From JTS-AC122 sp050246015 (GTDB taxonomy: Bacteria > Planctomycetota > Phycisphaerae > Phycisphaerales > UBA1924): a DNA stretch of 45,543 nt. The position numbers and the translations under genes were made by a program. The notes beneath the pieces were generated by a model. That model worked only from the letters and a program-made list of their open reading frames with translations, ran no database searches and was not told the origin of the DNA. Shown one piece after another: positions 34,265 through 42,266 of this stretch (position 1 is the first letter of the stretch; each line of letters starts with the position of its first letter). The stretch is from positions 1 to 45,543 of the forward strand of contig JBFWWU010000026.1 in assembly GCA_050246015.1 (NCBI GenBank), read 5' to 3'.

Positions 34265-34634
34265 GGCACGTCCCTCCATTCTCGGGGCAGCACTCTTCCA
34301 AGGCATCCGCGAGCGAGCGGAGCGATCGGCACAGCTCGACGTAGCGGACGCGATAGAACACTGTCCGCCCTTCCTTCGTCACCTCCAGCACGCCAGAGCG
34401 GGCCAGCAGCGCGAGGTGGCGCGACACGACGGAGAAGTCGACGGAGCAGCACTCTGCCACCTCGCCGACAGAGCACCCCCGCCCGCATTTGGCGATGCAT
34501 GCGAGCAGGGACACGCGGGTCGGATCGGAAAACGCCTTGAACAGCGCCGGGTCCAGCAGTTCGTCGACGGGTCCACAACACGCGGCGGCTTGCTTGGGTG
34601 TCGCCGGTCGCCAATGTTTGCGTACATGCGTCAT
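34248..34634 (-). CDS. arsR: ArsR-family arsenic-responsive repressor
   Basis: 128 residues. A winged-helix repressor: LFKAFSDPTRVSLLACIAKC leads into the HTH GEVAECCSVDFSVVSRHLAL and the wing LEVTKEGRTVFYRV. It is Cys-rich, with CC near residue 19, Cys at about 46, 50 and 54, an unusual ECCSV inside the HTH, and a C-terminal CC...CHGKCC, all candidate As(III) ligands. It starts the operon and overlaps the arsC-arsM fusion. The ATG at 34634 lies 6 nt after the -10 box, so the mRNA is probably leaderless. The longer upstream frame is excluded because it would run through the promoter. Confidence 0.9.
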   Translation of the reverse strand: MTHVRKHWRPATPKQAAACCGPVDELLDPALFKAFSDPTRVSLLACIAKCGRGCSVGEVAECCSVDFSVVSRHLALLARSGVLEVTKEGRTVFYRVRYVELCRSLRSLADALEECCPENGGTCHGKCC

Positions 34635-34648
34635 GATGCAAGTATTGG
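34611..34648. promoter_or_regulatory. Candidate ArsR operator over the -10 box and start codon
   Basis: A 38-bp imperfect inverted repeat read on the minus strand: CCAAT-2nt-TTGC at one end and GCAA-2nt-ATTGG at the other. It covers the -10 element (34641-34646) and the arsR ATG, a position where a bound repressor would block transcription. Confidence 0.5.
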
Positions 34649-34669
34649 CGGCCCCCGGTCTCGCGTCAA
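34641..34669 (-). promoter_or_regulatory. Promoter of the arsenic operon
   Basis: -35 TTGACG (34664-34669) and -10 AATACT (34641-34646) with a 17-bp spacer, read on the minus strand. The -10 ends 6 nt before the arsR ATG. Confidence 0.65.
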
Positions 34670-34931
34670 CCAGGACCGCCCATCCGAACGTCCGATTTCC
34701 AGATTGGTCGCGATGCCATTGACCCATGTCGGCAACGGACCGGGTGGATCCGGAGGTCCGCCCGGAAGGGGTTGGTCTCTAGGAACGTGGGGTTCGCTTG
34801 ATTTGAACTCGGCACACGACTCGTCGCGGCGGCAAGCCGTATCGAAACTTGCTACCATGCTGTCCTTCCGGTCCGATCCGTATTTTTCCCGAATATGCCC
34901 GCGACCCCATTTCGCCTCGGAGCGTTCGTCC

Positions 34932-36542
34932 ATGCAGACTCGCCGCACCGGTTCTCGTGATTCATTTCTGCTCGCCCTGGTGGCGCTTGCTTCCTGGCTG
35001 CTGGCGCTGGCGCCGGCGGGAACGGCACGGGCGGATGACTACCTCGATCGCGTGAACGCGATGTTCCGCGGGATCCCGGATTCCAACCGGAGCGATCTGG
35101 TGGTCCTGCCGGTGCTGGCGAACATGCAGCCGGCGCCGGCGGAGATACGCGACACGGAGTTCGCGATGCTGGTCACGACGAGTCATCCGGCCTGGGGGAC
35201 GCTGGAGGCGTGGGCCAAGGCCGAGCCGCAGCAGGCCGTGATCAAGGCGATTCATGACGTGACGCGGGAGGAGGACTTCCGCAAGGCGATGGTGTTTGCG
35301 CAGGGGTACGGCGTGGAGGCGGTGGCGTCGAATCCGGAGTTCATCGAAAAGGGAATGTACACGGACCTGGGCGAGCCCCCGACGCTGGCCGCGGCCAAGC
35401 ACCTGTACCTCCCGGCGATCAAGCGGGCGATGATCCTGGGGCACATCGAGGCGACGCGGCTGCTGGCCGCGGGCGATCCCAAGGGCGCGATCGACCTGCT
35501 GTTTGATTTTCTGTACTTCGCCCGGCAGTTCGCCGATCGGCCGTTTCTCGAAGAGAAGCACCTGGGCATGCAGAACGTTCGCGAGACGCTGGTGCGCATC
35601 CGCGACGTGGCGTACCAGGACTCTCGCGCGGAAAAGCGTGCCCTCAAGGCGGACGACATCAAGAACTGGATCAAGCGCCTGGACCCCGAGAAGGGGTACG
35701 TGAGTGTGGATCGGCTGCGGTTGCCGGAGGCGAACCTGATCGCCGCCGAGCAACTTGTCCACCGCGTGATGATCAAGGCACAGGGGGTGAACGACGAGGT
35801 GTTCTCGGCCACGCTGGCGCGGATCTCGGGCGGAGACAAGCCGCTGCGGATCCTGAGCGAGTCGGCGTACTGGGACCGCGTGAAGCGCCAGCACGCCGAT
35901 TACTACACGACGATGGACCAACTCATCGGCAAACAGGCCGATGGCGGCATCCGGGCGGACTGGAACCGGCTGTGGGCGCTGGATCCATTTGATCCGCTGC
36001 TGCGCCGGCCGTCGGCGTTTGCGGCTCGTATTCTGAACGGGGACCGCTTCGCGGTGCTGCGCCTGACGCTGGACGGGATCGACGACCTGTTCCCGCTTCG
36101 CATGGCGCTGCGGGCCGAGATTTCGGGGACGCGGGTATCGCTGGGGATCTACGGGTACTACATCCAGACCAACGGCTCCTGGCCGCGCGACATCACCTCG
36201 ATCCGGCCGGAGTTCATGAGCGTCGTGGACCTGGACCCGTACAACGCGCGCAAGCGCAACCGTCTCGACTTCTTCGTACCCACGCGTGAGCGCCCGCCGC
36301 ACGGCCCGCGCGGGGAAGAGATCCCCTTCGAACTGCGCGTGTGGCCGGTGGGTCGGCCGAACTTCTCGATCCGTCTGCGCAGCGATCAGTTCGTGCTGTA
36401 TTCCGTCGGGCCCAATGATCAGAACGACCTGGGGACGGATGCGACGCAGGGCGACACGAGCGCCGACGGGGACTACCTGATGTGGCCGCCGGTGATTTCG
36501 CTCGTTCGCAAGTATCTCCAGGACCAGGGTCAGCAGCCCTGA
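34932..36542 (+). CDS. Secreted protein of unknown function, planctomycete type
   Basis: 536 residues. A clear signal peptide (Arg-rich start, then LLALVALASWLLALAPAG, cleavage near ARA about residue 35). The body is mostly helical (Ala/Arg/Asp/Leu) up to about residue 400. The C-terminal part has FVLYSVGPNDQND, a version of the LYSVGPxxxxD motif that I associate with planctomycete proteins of pseudopilin-like or DUF families, followed by an Asp-rich segment DATQGDTSADGD. No catalytic motif recognised. CGGAG lies upstream of ATG 34932. Divergent from the arsenic operon. Confidence 0.65.
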   Translation: MQTRRTGSRDSFLLALVALASWLLALAPAGTARADDYLDRVNAMFRGIPDSNRSDLVVLPVLANMQPAPAEIRDTEFAMLVTTSHPAWGTLEAWAKAEPQQAVIKAIHDVTREEDFRKAMVFAQGYGVEAVASNPEFIEKGMYTDLGEPPTLAAAKHLYLPAIKRAMILGHIEATRLLAAGDPKGAIDLLFDFLYFARQFADRPFLEEKHLGMQNVRETLVRIRDVAYQDSRAEKRALKADDIKNWIKRLDPEKGYVSVDRLRLPEANLIAAEQLVHRVMIKAQGVNDEVFSATLARISGGDKPLRILSESAYWDRVKRQHADYYTTMDQLIGKQADGGIRADWNRLWALDPFDPLLRRPSAFAARILNGDRFAVLRLTLDGIDDLFPLRMALRAEISGTRVSLGIYGYYIQTNGSWPRDITSIRPEFMSVVDLDPYNARKRNRLDFFVPTRERPPHGPRGEEIPFELRVWPVGRPNFSIRLRSDQFVLYSVGPNDQNDLGTDATQGDTSADGDYLMWPPVISLVRKYLQDQGQQP

Positions 36543-36591
36543 CGCGATGGCCCACCGACGCGATTTGAATCCCACTTCGGAAATGACGTGC

Positions 36592-37584
36592 ATGAGCGAG
36601 ACCCCCGCCCACAAGATCGTGATCATCGGTTCCGGCCCGTCGGGGTGGACCGCCGCCATTTATGCCGCTCGGGCACAACTCGACCCGGTGGTGTACATCG
36701 GCACGCCCAAGCCCGGCCCGATCCTGCCGGGGGGGCAACTCATGCTGACAACGGAAGTCGAGAACTACCCGGGATTCCCGCACGGGGTGATGGGCCCGGA
36801 GATGATGTCGCTGTTCCAGAAGCAGGCGGAGCGCTTCGGGACGAAGGTGTTCAGCGCGGACATCGAGCGGTGTGATTTTTCCCGGCGTCCGTTCACGCTC
36901 TACACGAGCGAGCGCCAGGAGGTGCGCGCGCACGCCGTGGTCATCGCGACGGGCGCGGTCGCCAACTGGCTGGGCCTGCCCAACGAGAACCGGCTCGCGA
37001 TGTCCGGGGGCGGGGTGTCGGCGTGCGCGGTCTGCGACGGCGCGCTGCCGCTGTTCCGCAATCAGCCGCTGGCGGTGGTGGGCGGGGGCGACACGGCGTG
37101 CGAAGAAGCGACGTACCTGACGAAGTTTGCATCGACGGTGTACCTGATCCACCGGCGGGATCAACTCCGCGCCTCCAAGATCATGCAGGATCGCTTCGTC
37201 ACTCGCCCGAACGCCAAGGTGCTGTGGAATAAGGTCGTTGTTGACGTACTCAGCGCCCCCGACGAGCACGCGAGCGACAAGGTCACGGGCGTCGTGCTCG
37301 AAGACACCAAGACGCGGGAGCGGTCCACCCTGGATGTCAAGGGACTGTTCGTCGCCATCGGGCACACGCCGGCGACGCGGTTCCTTCAGGACTCGGGCCT
37401 TGAGTTTGACGGCGCGGGCTACATCTCGCTTCGGACCCGCTCGTCCCACACGAACATCCCGGGCGTCTTTGCCGCCGGGGATGTCGCGGATTCCGTCTAT
37501 CGGCAGGCGGTGACGGCGGCGGGGATGGGGTGCCAGGCGGCATTGGACGCGGAGCGCTGGCTCGCCGCGGAAGGCGTCCACTAG
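36592..37584 (+). CDS. trxB: Thioredoxin reductase
   Basis: 330 residues. NADPH-dependent flavoenzyme that keeps thioredoxin reduced. FAD motif IIGSGPSGWTAAIYAARA, redox pair SACAVCDG (Cys145 and Cys148), NADPH motif VVGGGDTACEEA, and the FAD-binding end GVFAAGDVAD. The redox centre is CAVC, a variant of the more usual CATC. An ATG at 36583 in the same frame is an alternative start. ArsC and ArsM of the family both draw electrons from thioredoxin, so this gene could serve the arsenic operon 2 kb away (inference). It follows the secreted-protein gene by 49 bp. Confidence 0.93.
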   Translation: MSETPAHKIVIIGSGPSGWTAAIYAARAQLDPVVYIGTPKPGPILPGGQLMLTTEVENYPGFPHGVMGPEMMSLFQKQAERFGTKVFSADIERCDFSRRPFTLYTSERQEVRAHAVVIATGAVANWLGLPNENRLAMSGGGVSACAVCDGALPLFRNQPLAVVGGGDTACEEATYLTKFASTVYLIHRRDQLRASKIMQDRFVTRPNAKVLWNKVVVDVLSAPDEHASDKVTGVVLEDTKTRERSTLDVKGLFVAIGHTPATRFLQDSGLEFDGAGYISLRTRSSHTNIPGVFAAGDVADSVYRQAVTAAGMGCQAALDAERWLAAEGVH

Positions 37585-37591
37585 ACCGGAT

Positions 37592-37621
37592 GGCAACCCG
37601 GGGGACAGGCCCTTCGTGTAA
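37592..37621 (+). promoter_or_regulatory. Candidate ECF-type promoter before the second sigma gene
   Basis: GGCAACC (37592-37598), 16-bp spacer, then CGTGTAA (37615-37621). AAC-containing -35 and CGT-containing -10 elements are typical of ECF sigma promoters, so the downstream sigma gene may activate itself. Confidence 0.3.
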
Positions 37622-37688
37622 CGACGATAACGATTCGGCGGCCTGGGGGGCGACATCGAATACAGTTCTCGTGGCACCCAGTGGGAAT

Positions 37689-37706
37689 ACGCCCGCGTTC
37701 GGGCGT
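37689..37706 (+). terminator. Hairpin between trxB and the ECF sigma gene
   Basis: ACGCCCG (37689-37695), loop CGTT, CGGGCGT (37700-37706), followed by a pyrimidine-rich stretch. It could end the trxB transcript or lie in the sigma-factor leader. Confidence 0.35.
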
Positions 37707-37735
37707 GTTCACTTTCTTCGGCGAGAGGTCCGGGC

Positions 37736-38392
37736 ATGGAACGTGACCAGTTCGAGCGCCTCGCGCTGGACCATCTCGATTCGGTCCATCGGCTGGCGTG
37801 GCAACTGACGCGCAGCCGGGATGCCGCGGCGGACCTGGTTCAGGAGGTCTATCTGCGGGCATTCCGCCCCGAGACGGTCGCCCGCTTTCATCGGCCCGCG
37901 GTCGGCGGCGGTTCGGAAGGGGTTCGATCGGAGTCCGAAAGTGTCCGTTCCTGGCTCTTCACCATCACGCATAACACCTTCTATTCTTTGCTGAAAAAAG
38001 ACCGAAGACAACGATTCGTCGAACGATCCGCCGAGCCTCACGGCGCGGCTCCGGCGGGGTCGGGAGGCGCGAGCGAACCGCCTGAACAAGCGGCGGGCTT
38101 GCCGCCGGCGTGGGATCTTCACGCTCTGGACTGGGACTCCGTCGATGATCGCCTGAAGCGGTCCATCGAAGGTTTGGCGCCCGAGTACCGGCAAGTGCTG
38201 ATCCTGTGGAGCGTATATGAGATGAAGTATCGCGAGATCGCTCAGACGCTGGAGATCCCGATCGGGACCGTCATGAGCCGTCTGTTTCGCGCTCGAAAAC
38301 TCCTCGGCGACGCGCTGGGGGGCGAGCAGGGTCCGGCGGGCGACCTGGGCTTCGGAGCCCGCGCCCTATCTCGGGAGGGTGACGAACCATGA
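37736..38392 (+). CDS. ECF-type RNA polymerase sigma factor with linked anti-sigma
   Basis: 218 residues. Region 2 is at about residues 8-95 (LDHLDSVHRLAWQLTRSRDA, DLVQEVYLRAF, WLFTITHNTFYSLLKK) and region 4 at about 140-195 (LAPEYRQVLILWSVYEMKYR, then IPIGTVMSRLFRARKLL). A roughly 30-residue Ala/Gly/Pro-rich linker separates them. AGAGG lies 7 nt before the ATG. It overlaps the following gene by ATGA, indicating coupled translation with its anti-sigma factor. Confidence 0.9.
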   Translation: MERDQFERLALDHLDSVHRLAWQLTRSRDAAADLVQEVYLRAFRPETVARFHRPAVGGGSEGVRSESESVRSWLFTITHNTFYSLLKKDRRQRFVERSAEPHGAAPAGSGGASEPPEQAAGLPPAWDLHALDWDSVDDRLKRSIEGLAPEYRQVLILWSVYEMKYREIAQTLEIPIGTVMSRLFRARKLLGDALGGEQGPAGDLGFGARALSREGDEP

Positions 38393-39348
38393 GCACGCGG
38401 GAAAACGGCGAACAACCCGAGATCGGCGACCTGCTTCGCGCGGCCGCGGATGGCGAACTGTCCGCCCAGGAGGCGGAGCATCTACGGTCTATGGAGGCCG
38501 ACGATCACGCGCCGCGCATCGTGTTTGACCAGGAACTCCGCCGCGCCTGCGCCAGGGTCCTTCGCGGGATCGACGCCCAGGCCCCGAACGTCCCGGAGCA
38601 ACTTCGCCAGCGGATCCAGGCGATCGCGGTGAACGCCCCCGCCGGCGCCCCGGCCGTCCCCCCGGTCCAGGTTCCGCGGACGCACACTGACGCAGGTCGA
38701 AGCAACCGCGTTCCGCGGACCGGTCGGCGCCGCCGATCGCGGCTGGTGTGGCTCTCGGGCGCGGTCTGCGTACTGATCGTCGGCGTGCTGGTGGGTGTCC
38801 GGGCGCTCTTGCCCGGGCCGACGTTCCGCGATTCGCCCGCGCAGGCTCGCATCGCGCTGGTGGGGTTCCTGGAATCCGAGCATCGACGCTGCACGCTCGA
38901 CGACCGCGCGCTGAAGCGGAAGATGACCGTGATGAGCCTGAGCGAGGCTCCGAAGAAGTTCGAATCGCTGATCGGCGGCACGCTCTCGGTGGAGGCCGTC
39001 GAGGCGGCGGGGTACGAGTTCCTCGGCTCCGGGCGCTGCGCCGTCCCGGGCTGCGGCGAGTCGGTGCACATGATTTTCCGCGATCCCCGCGTCCCCGCGC
39101 CGGATCCGTCGAGCGTCCGGTTCGAAGAGTGCGATGCGTCGCGCTTCAGCGTCTTCGTGCAGAAGGACATGGACGAACTGCCGATCGTCGCGGGCAGGAC
39201 GTACCGCCTGGAGACGCGCGCGGGCGAGCCGCTGGTGGCGGTGTGGACGCGCGGGGGGGTGCTGTATTACCTCGTGACGGAGTCGCCCGAGCAGGAAGCC
39301 GACGTGATGAAGACGATGAATGTGCCGCGGGCCTCCGAGGTCCTCTAG
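38389..39348 (+). CDS. Membrane-bound anti-sigma factor
   Basis: 319 residues. An N-terminal cytosolic zone (1-110; IGDLLRAAADGELSAQEAEH is typical of anti-sigma domains) is followed by one membrane helix (about 120-141, LVWLSGAVCVLIVGVLVGVR) and an extracytoplasmic domain of about 175 residues with Cys pairs including RCAVPGCGESVHMIF. No HxxxCxxC zinc motif was seen at the N-terminus, so it is not a classical ZAS protein. By arrangement it should hold the upstream sigma at the membrane until an outside signal, possibly a redox or metal cue given its cysteines. Confidence 0.8.
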   Translation: MSTRENGEQPEIGDLLRAAADGELSAQEAEHLRSMEADDHAPRIVFDQELRRACARVLRGIDAQAPNVPEQLRQRIQAIAVNAPAGAPAVPPVQVPRTHTDAGRSNRVPRTGRRRRSRLVWLSGAVCVLIVGVLVGVRALLPGPTFRDSPAQARIALVGFLESEHRRCTLDDRALKRKMTVMSLSEAPKKFESLIGGTLSVEAVEAAGYEFLGSGRCAVPGCGESVHMIFRDPRVPAPDPSSVRFEECDASRFSVFVQKDMDELPIVAGRTYRLETRAGEPLVAVWTRGGVLYYLVTESPEQEADVMKTMNVPRASEVL

Positions 39349-39390
39349 ATGGCGGGGCGCGGGCGGACGGCCGGGGCGCAACAATCGAGC

Positions 39391-39891
39391 ATGACCCTGT
39401 CCATCCGCGACGCGCGTCCAGATGACGTGCCCGAGATCCTCGGGCTGATCAAGGCGCTGGCCGAGTATGAGCGCATGCCCGATGAGGCTCGCGCCACGCC
39501 GGAGCAACTGCATCGCGCTCTGTTCGGCGACCCCGGCGCGGACGGTCCCGGGGCCGGGGTGATCGAATGCATCATGGGCGAGATCGACGGGCGGGTGCAG
39601 GGGATGGCGCTTTTTTTCACGAACTTCTCGACATGGACGGGCCAGCCCGGCATCTACCTTGAGGACCTGATCGTGCGCCCCGAGGCACGCGGGGAGGGGC
39701 TGGGGGGCGCGCTCCTGGCACGCCTGGCGCGGATCGCCCTGGATCGGCGCTACACGCGCATCGACTGGCTCGTCCTGGACTGGAACACGCCCGCGATCGG
39801 GTTCTACAAGTCCCTCGGCGCCGAGTCGCTGGACGGCTGGACGATCCACCGGCTCTCGGGCCCCGCGCTGCAAGCGGTGGCCGCTCGATAG
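39391..39891 (+). CDS. GNAT-family N-acetyltransferase
   Basis: 166 residues. Acetyl-CoA-dependent acetyltransferase resembling the diamine/spermidine acetyltransferase group: LSIRDARPDDVPEILGLIKA at the start, then IYLEDLIVRPEARGEGLGGA with the acetyl-CoA loop (R-x-x-G-x-G), and VLDWNTPAIGFYKSLGA. The start at 39391 matches the family and has AACAAT 5 nt upstream. An in-frame ATG at 39349, directly after the anti-sigma stop and with AGG upstream, would add 14 residues. Substrate unknown. Confidence 0.85.
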   Translation: MTLSIRDARPDDVPEILGLIKALAEYERMPDEARATPEQLHRALFGDPGADGPGAGVIECIMGEIDGRVQGMALFFTNFSTWTGQPGIYLEDLIVRPEARGEGLGGALLARLARIALDRRYTRIDWLVLDWNTPAIGFYKSLGAESLDGWTIHRLSGPALQAVAAR

Positions 39892-39954
39892 CACCCGCTC
39901 GGGCTGTGTCCAACCGTGTTCCGCGTTGCCGTCCGCGTCGCTGAAAGAGAACCC

Positions 39955-40965
39955 ATGTCGAACGAATCTTCGCAAGCGCAGCACACCATGCAGTGCATGG
40001 AGGTCTGGGGCGGGAACGCCGCCAGCGACAACGGCGTGGTCATGCCCGGGCTGGACGCGTGGGTCTTCAGCCGGCCGCACGCGGGGGACGCGAGCGGCGG
40101 CGACGTGCACTACGTCTCCTCGTGCGCCACGGGCCGGATCACTCGCCTGCTTGTCGCCGACGTGAGCGGGCACGGTCAAGGCGTTGCCGACGTCGCCGTC
40201 TCACTGCGCAACCTGATGCGCCGGTTCATCAACTTCGTGGATCAGGCGCGCCTGGTGCGGTCGCTGAACAAGGAGTTCTCCGAGTTATCGCAGGCGGGGC
40301 GCTTCGCGACGGCCGTCGTCGCGACGTACTGGTCTCCAACGAACTACCTGGTCATCTGCAACGCCGGTCACCCCGCCCCGTTTCTGTATCGCGCCAAGAG
40401 CGCGACATGGGAAATCCTGCGTCCGTCCGCCTCGGCCCGCACGGCCGACGACACCGCGGCGCCGGAGTCTGCGGCCCCCGGAACCGAACCCGCCATCGTC
40501 AATCTCCCCCTGGGCATCGACGACCTGGCGGGGTACGACAACTTCGGCGTGGAACTCGCGCCCGGCGACCTGGTCCTGTTCTACACCGATTCGCTGATCG
40601 AGTTGTCCGACGCCCGGACCGGCCGGCTGCTCGGTGAAGACGGCCTGCTCGCGGTGCTCACCACGCTCGACGCCGGTGACCCGGCTTCGCTCGTGCCTCG
40701 CATCATCGATCGGCTTCGCGTCGTCAGCGGCGCGGATCCCGACGACGACCTGACGCTGCTCCTGCTCCGGCACAATGGTTCGCAGATCGCGGCGCCCGTC
40801 TGGCAAGGACTCATCGCGCCGCTGCGCATCGCGCGCGACGCGGTGCGCCGGCTGCTGAGGAACGAACGCGACGGCATCGGGCGGCCTGAAATCTCCGTCC
40901 CCGCCATCGGCGGCGCCGTGGTCCCGACGCTTAGCAAGTCGTGGGGCCCCAAGCGAAAGAAGTAG
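39955..40965 (+). CDS. SpoIIE/RsbU-type PP2C serine phosphatase
   Basis: 336 residues. Metal-dependent protein phosphatase of the kind that controls anti-anti-sigma switches. Core motifs: GDASGGDVHYV, LLVADVSGHGQGVADVA (metal Asp), VICNAGHPAPFLY, LVLFYTDSLIEL and DDDLTLLLL. No sensory domain or membrane helix was seen; the C-terminal 60 residues are basic (ending GPKRKK). No STAS or RsbW gene is in the window. The start at 39955 begins at the conserved part; an in-frame upstream GTG adds 13 residues. Confidence 0.85.
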   Translation: MSNESSQAQHTMQCMEVWGGNAASDNGVVMPGLDAWVFSRPHAGDASGGDVHYVSSCATGRITRLLVADVSGHGQGVADVAVSLRNLMRRFINFVDQARLVRSLNKEFSELSQAGRFATAVVATYWSPTNYLVICNAGHPAPFLYRAKSATWEILRPSASARTADDTAAPESAAPGTEPAIVNLPLGIDDLAGYDNFGVELAPGDLVLFYTDSLIELSDARTGRLLGEDGLLAVLTTLDAGDPASLVPRIIDRLRVVSGADPDDDLTLLLLRHNGSQIAAPVWQGLIAPLRIARDAVRRLLRNERDGIGRPEISVPAIGGAVVPTLSKSWGPKRKK

Positions 40966-40970
40966 CCACC

Positions 40971-41029
40971 CGGGGGGGCCGGGTGGGCCGGGTGGGCCGG
41001 GGGGGCCGGGGGGGGCCGGGGGGGGGGGT
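40971..41029. repeat. G-run cluster between convergent genes, quadruplex-prone
   Basis: At least eight runs of 3 to 11 G separated by CC, T or CC-like breaks (units close to GGGCCGGGT) lie on the + strand immediately after the phosphatase gene and up to the stop of the PDZ gene. Such a tract can form G-quadruplexes in the phosphatase mRNA 3' end or stall polymerase. Confidence 0.6.
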
Positions 41030-42264
41030 CAAGGCTGCGCCGGGGGCAACGCTTCGGGTTCCCGCGTCGCCGCGCCCTCCGCGATCTCCGCCCGCAGCGC
41101 CTGCAGCGACCGCTCGACGAGGAACAGCGCGTCGTTGCGGCTCAGGTTCTCCCGCTCCAGGTCAACCAGGCCCTGATTCTTGCCGCGGTTGCCGGGCAGA
41201 TCCGCCCGCTCCAGCGCCGCCCGCAGTTGCTCCCGATATTGCTCGAGCCCGGCGATCTCCTGCTGCACGGTCATGGTCACCATCGAATCAAAGTCCGGCG
41301 CGCCGCCCATGCCCGCGCGGAGCAGGTTCTGGATCCGTCGCTGGTCCAGCGCGTTGATCCGCCCGTTGTTGAAGGCGTTCCAGATTTCGAGTTGCTCCTG
41401 CTCATCGACCTCCCCGCCGCGAGGCTCGCCCCCGGCGATCAGACGAGGCCGATAAATCGTCGGCATCTGCATCTTGATGCGGATGCGCTTCTGCTCTTCG
41501 GGGGTGGTGAGCCCCAGTTCCCACTTGCCGGCGGGGATGCCGGTCGCGATGGGCTCGGGCGAGGTGGTGCGGTAGCGGGCGCTGCGCAGTTCCCAGGCGC
41601 GCTCGTACTTAGCCAGGTCCACGCCGTTGTTGCCGGGCAGATCGCGGTAACTGCCGAGTTTGACCTCGACGGGGATCTTCTGCTCGCCGCGGCGGATCAC
41701 CAGCGAGAGCGACTCTCCCGGGTCTTTCGAGACGATGTGGGCGCCGAGCCGATCCCACGCACCGCGCGAGCGGAGTTGTTCGCCCTCGACTTCGATGATC
41801 ATGTCGCCGCGCTGAAGCACCTCGAACGAGGGAAACTGCGGGTAGGTGCGCTCGAGCACGACGCGTTCGGGGAGCGGGAGCCGGGAGAACTGCACGCCCA
41901 TCGCCGCTCGCGTCGAGGTAAAGAAGCGGTCGCGGGCCGCCTGCATCAACCGGCAGCGCTGCTCGCCCGAGAGTGAGCCGTCCCGCAGCGACTGCTCGAT
42001 CTGCTTGAGCGTGAACGCGGGATCGTTGGACAGGACTTCCTGGGCGGCCTCTCGCTCCATGGCGATCGGCGAGTTCAGTTTCGCGAGCGACTCGATGTAC
42101 AGGCTCGCCTTGGACTCCCGGCTGGCGCCCGCCGGCGCGTCACCGTGATCCACGCCCCCCACGGGCTGGGCCAGCGCCGCCGCCCCCAGTGTGCCCGCCG
42201 CCACGATCGCGCACCCGGACCAGACCAGACGGCACGTCTTCGTCGATATCCTGCGGTGACTCAC
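41029..42264 (-). CDS. Secreted PDZ-domain protein
   Basis: 411 residues. Signal peptide at the N-terminus (basic start, then SGCAIVAAGTLGAAALAQ). A PDZ domain spans about residues 135-205 (FEVLQRGDMIIEVEGEQLRS, then PGESLSLVIRRGEQKIPVEV). The remaining C-terminal part is charged and helical. No protease domain is attached, so it is likely a scaffold or substrate-binding protein outside the membrane. GTG at 42264 is chosen because GGAGG lies 6 nt upstream; a TTG at 42270 abuts the same GGAGG. It begins 2 nt after the stop of the kinase gene, so they form an operon. Confidence 0.75.
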   Translation of the reverse strand: MSHRRISTKTCRLVWSGCAIVAAGTLGAAALAQPVGGVDHGDAPAGASRESKASLYIESLAKLNSPIAMEREAAQEVLSNDPAFTLKQIEQSLRDGSLSGEQRCRLMQAARDRFFTSTRAAMGVQFSRLPLPERVVLERTYPQFPSFEVLQRGDMIIEVEGEQLRSRGAWDRLGAHIVSKDPGESLSLVIRRGEQKIPVEVKLGSYRDLPGNNGVDLAKYERAWELRSARYRTTSPEPIATGIPAGKWELGLTTPEEQKRIRIKMQMPTIYRPRLIAGGEPRGGEVDEQEQLEIWNAFNNGRINALDQRRIQNLLRAGMGGAPDFDSMVTMTVQQEIAGLEQYREQLRAALERADLPGNRGKNQGLVDLERENLSRNDALFLVERSLQALRAEIAEGAATREPEALPPAQP

Positions 42265-42266
42265 GC

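Noticed and set aside
40941..41357. Plus-strand frame over the end of the PDZ gene
   Set aside because: Translates the G-run tract and the antisense of a conserved gene; no start signal.
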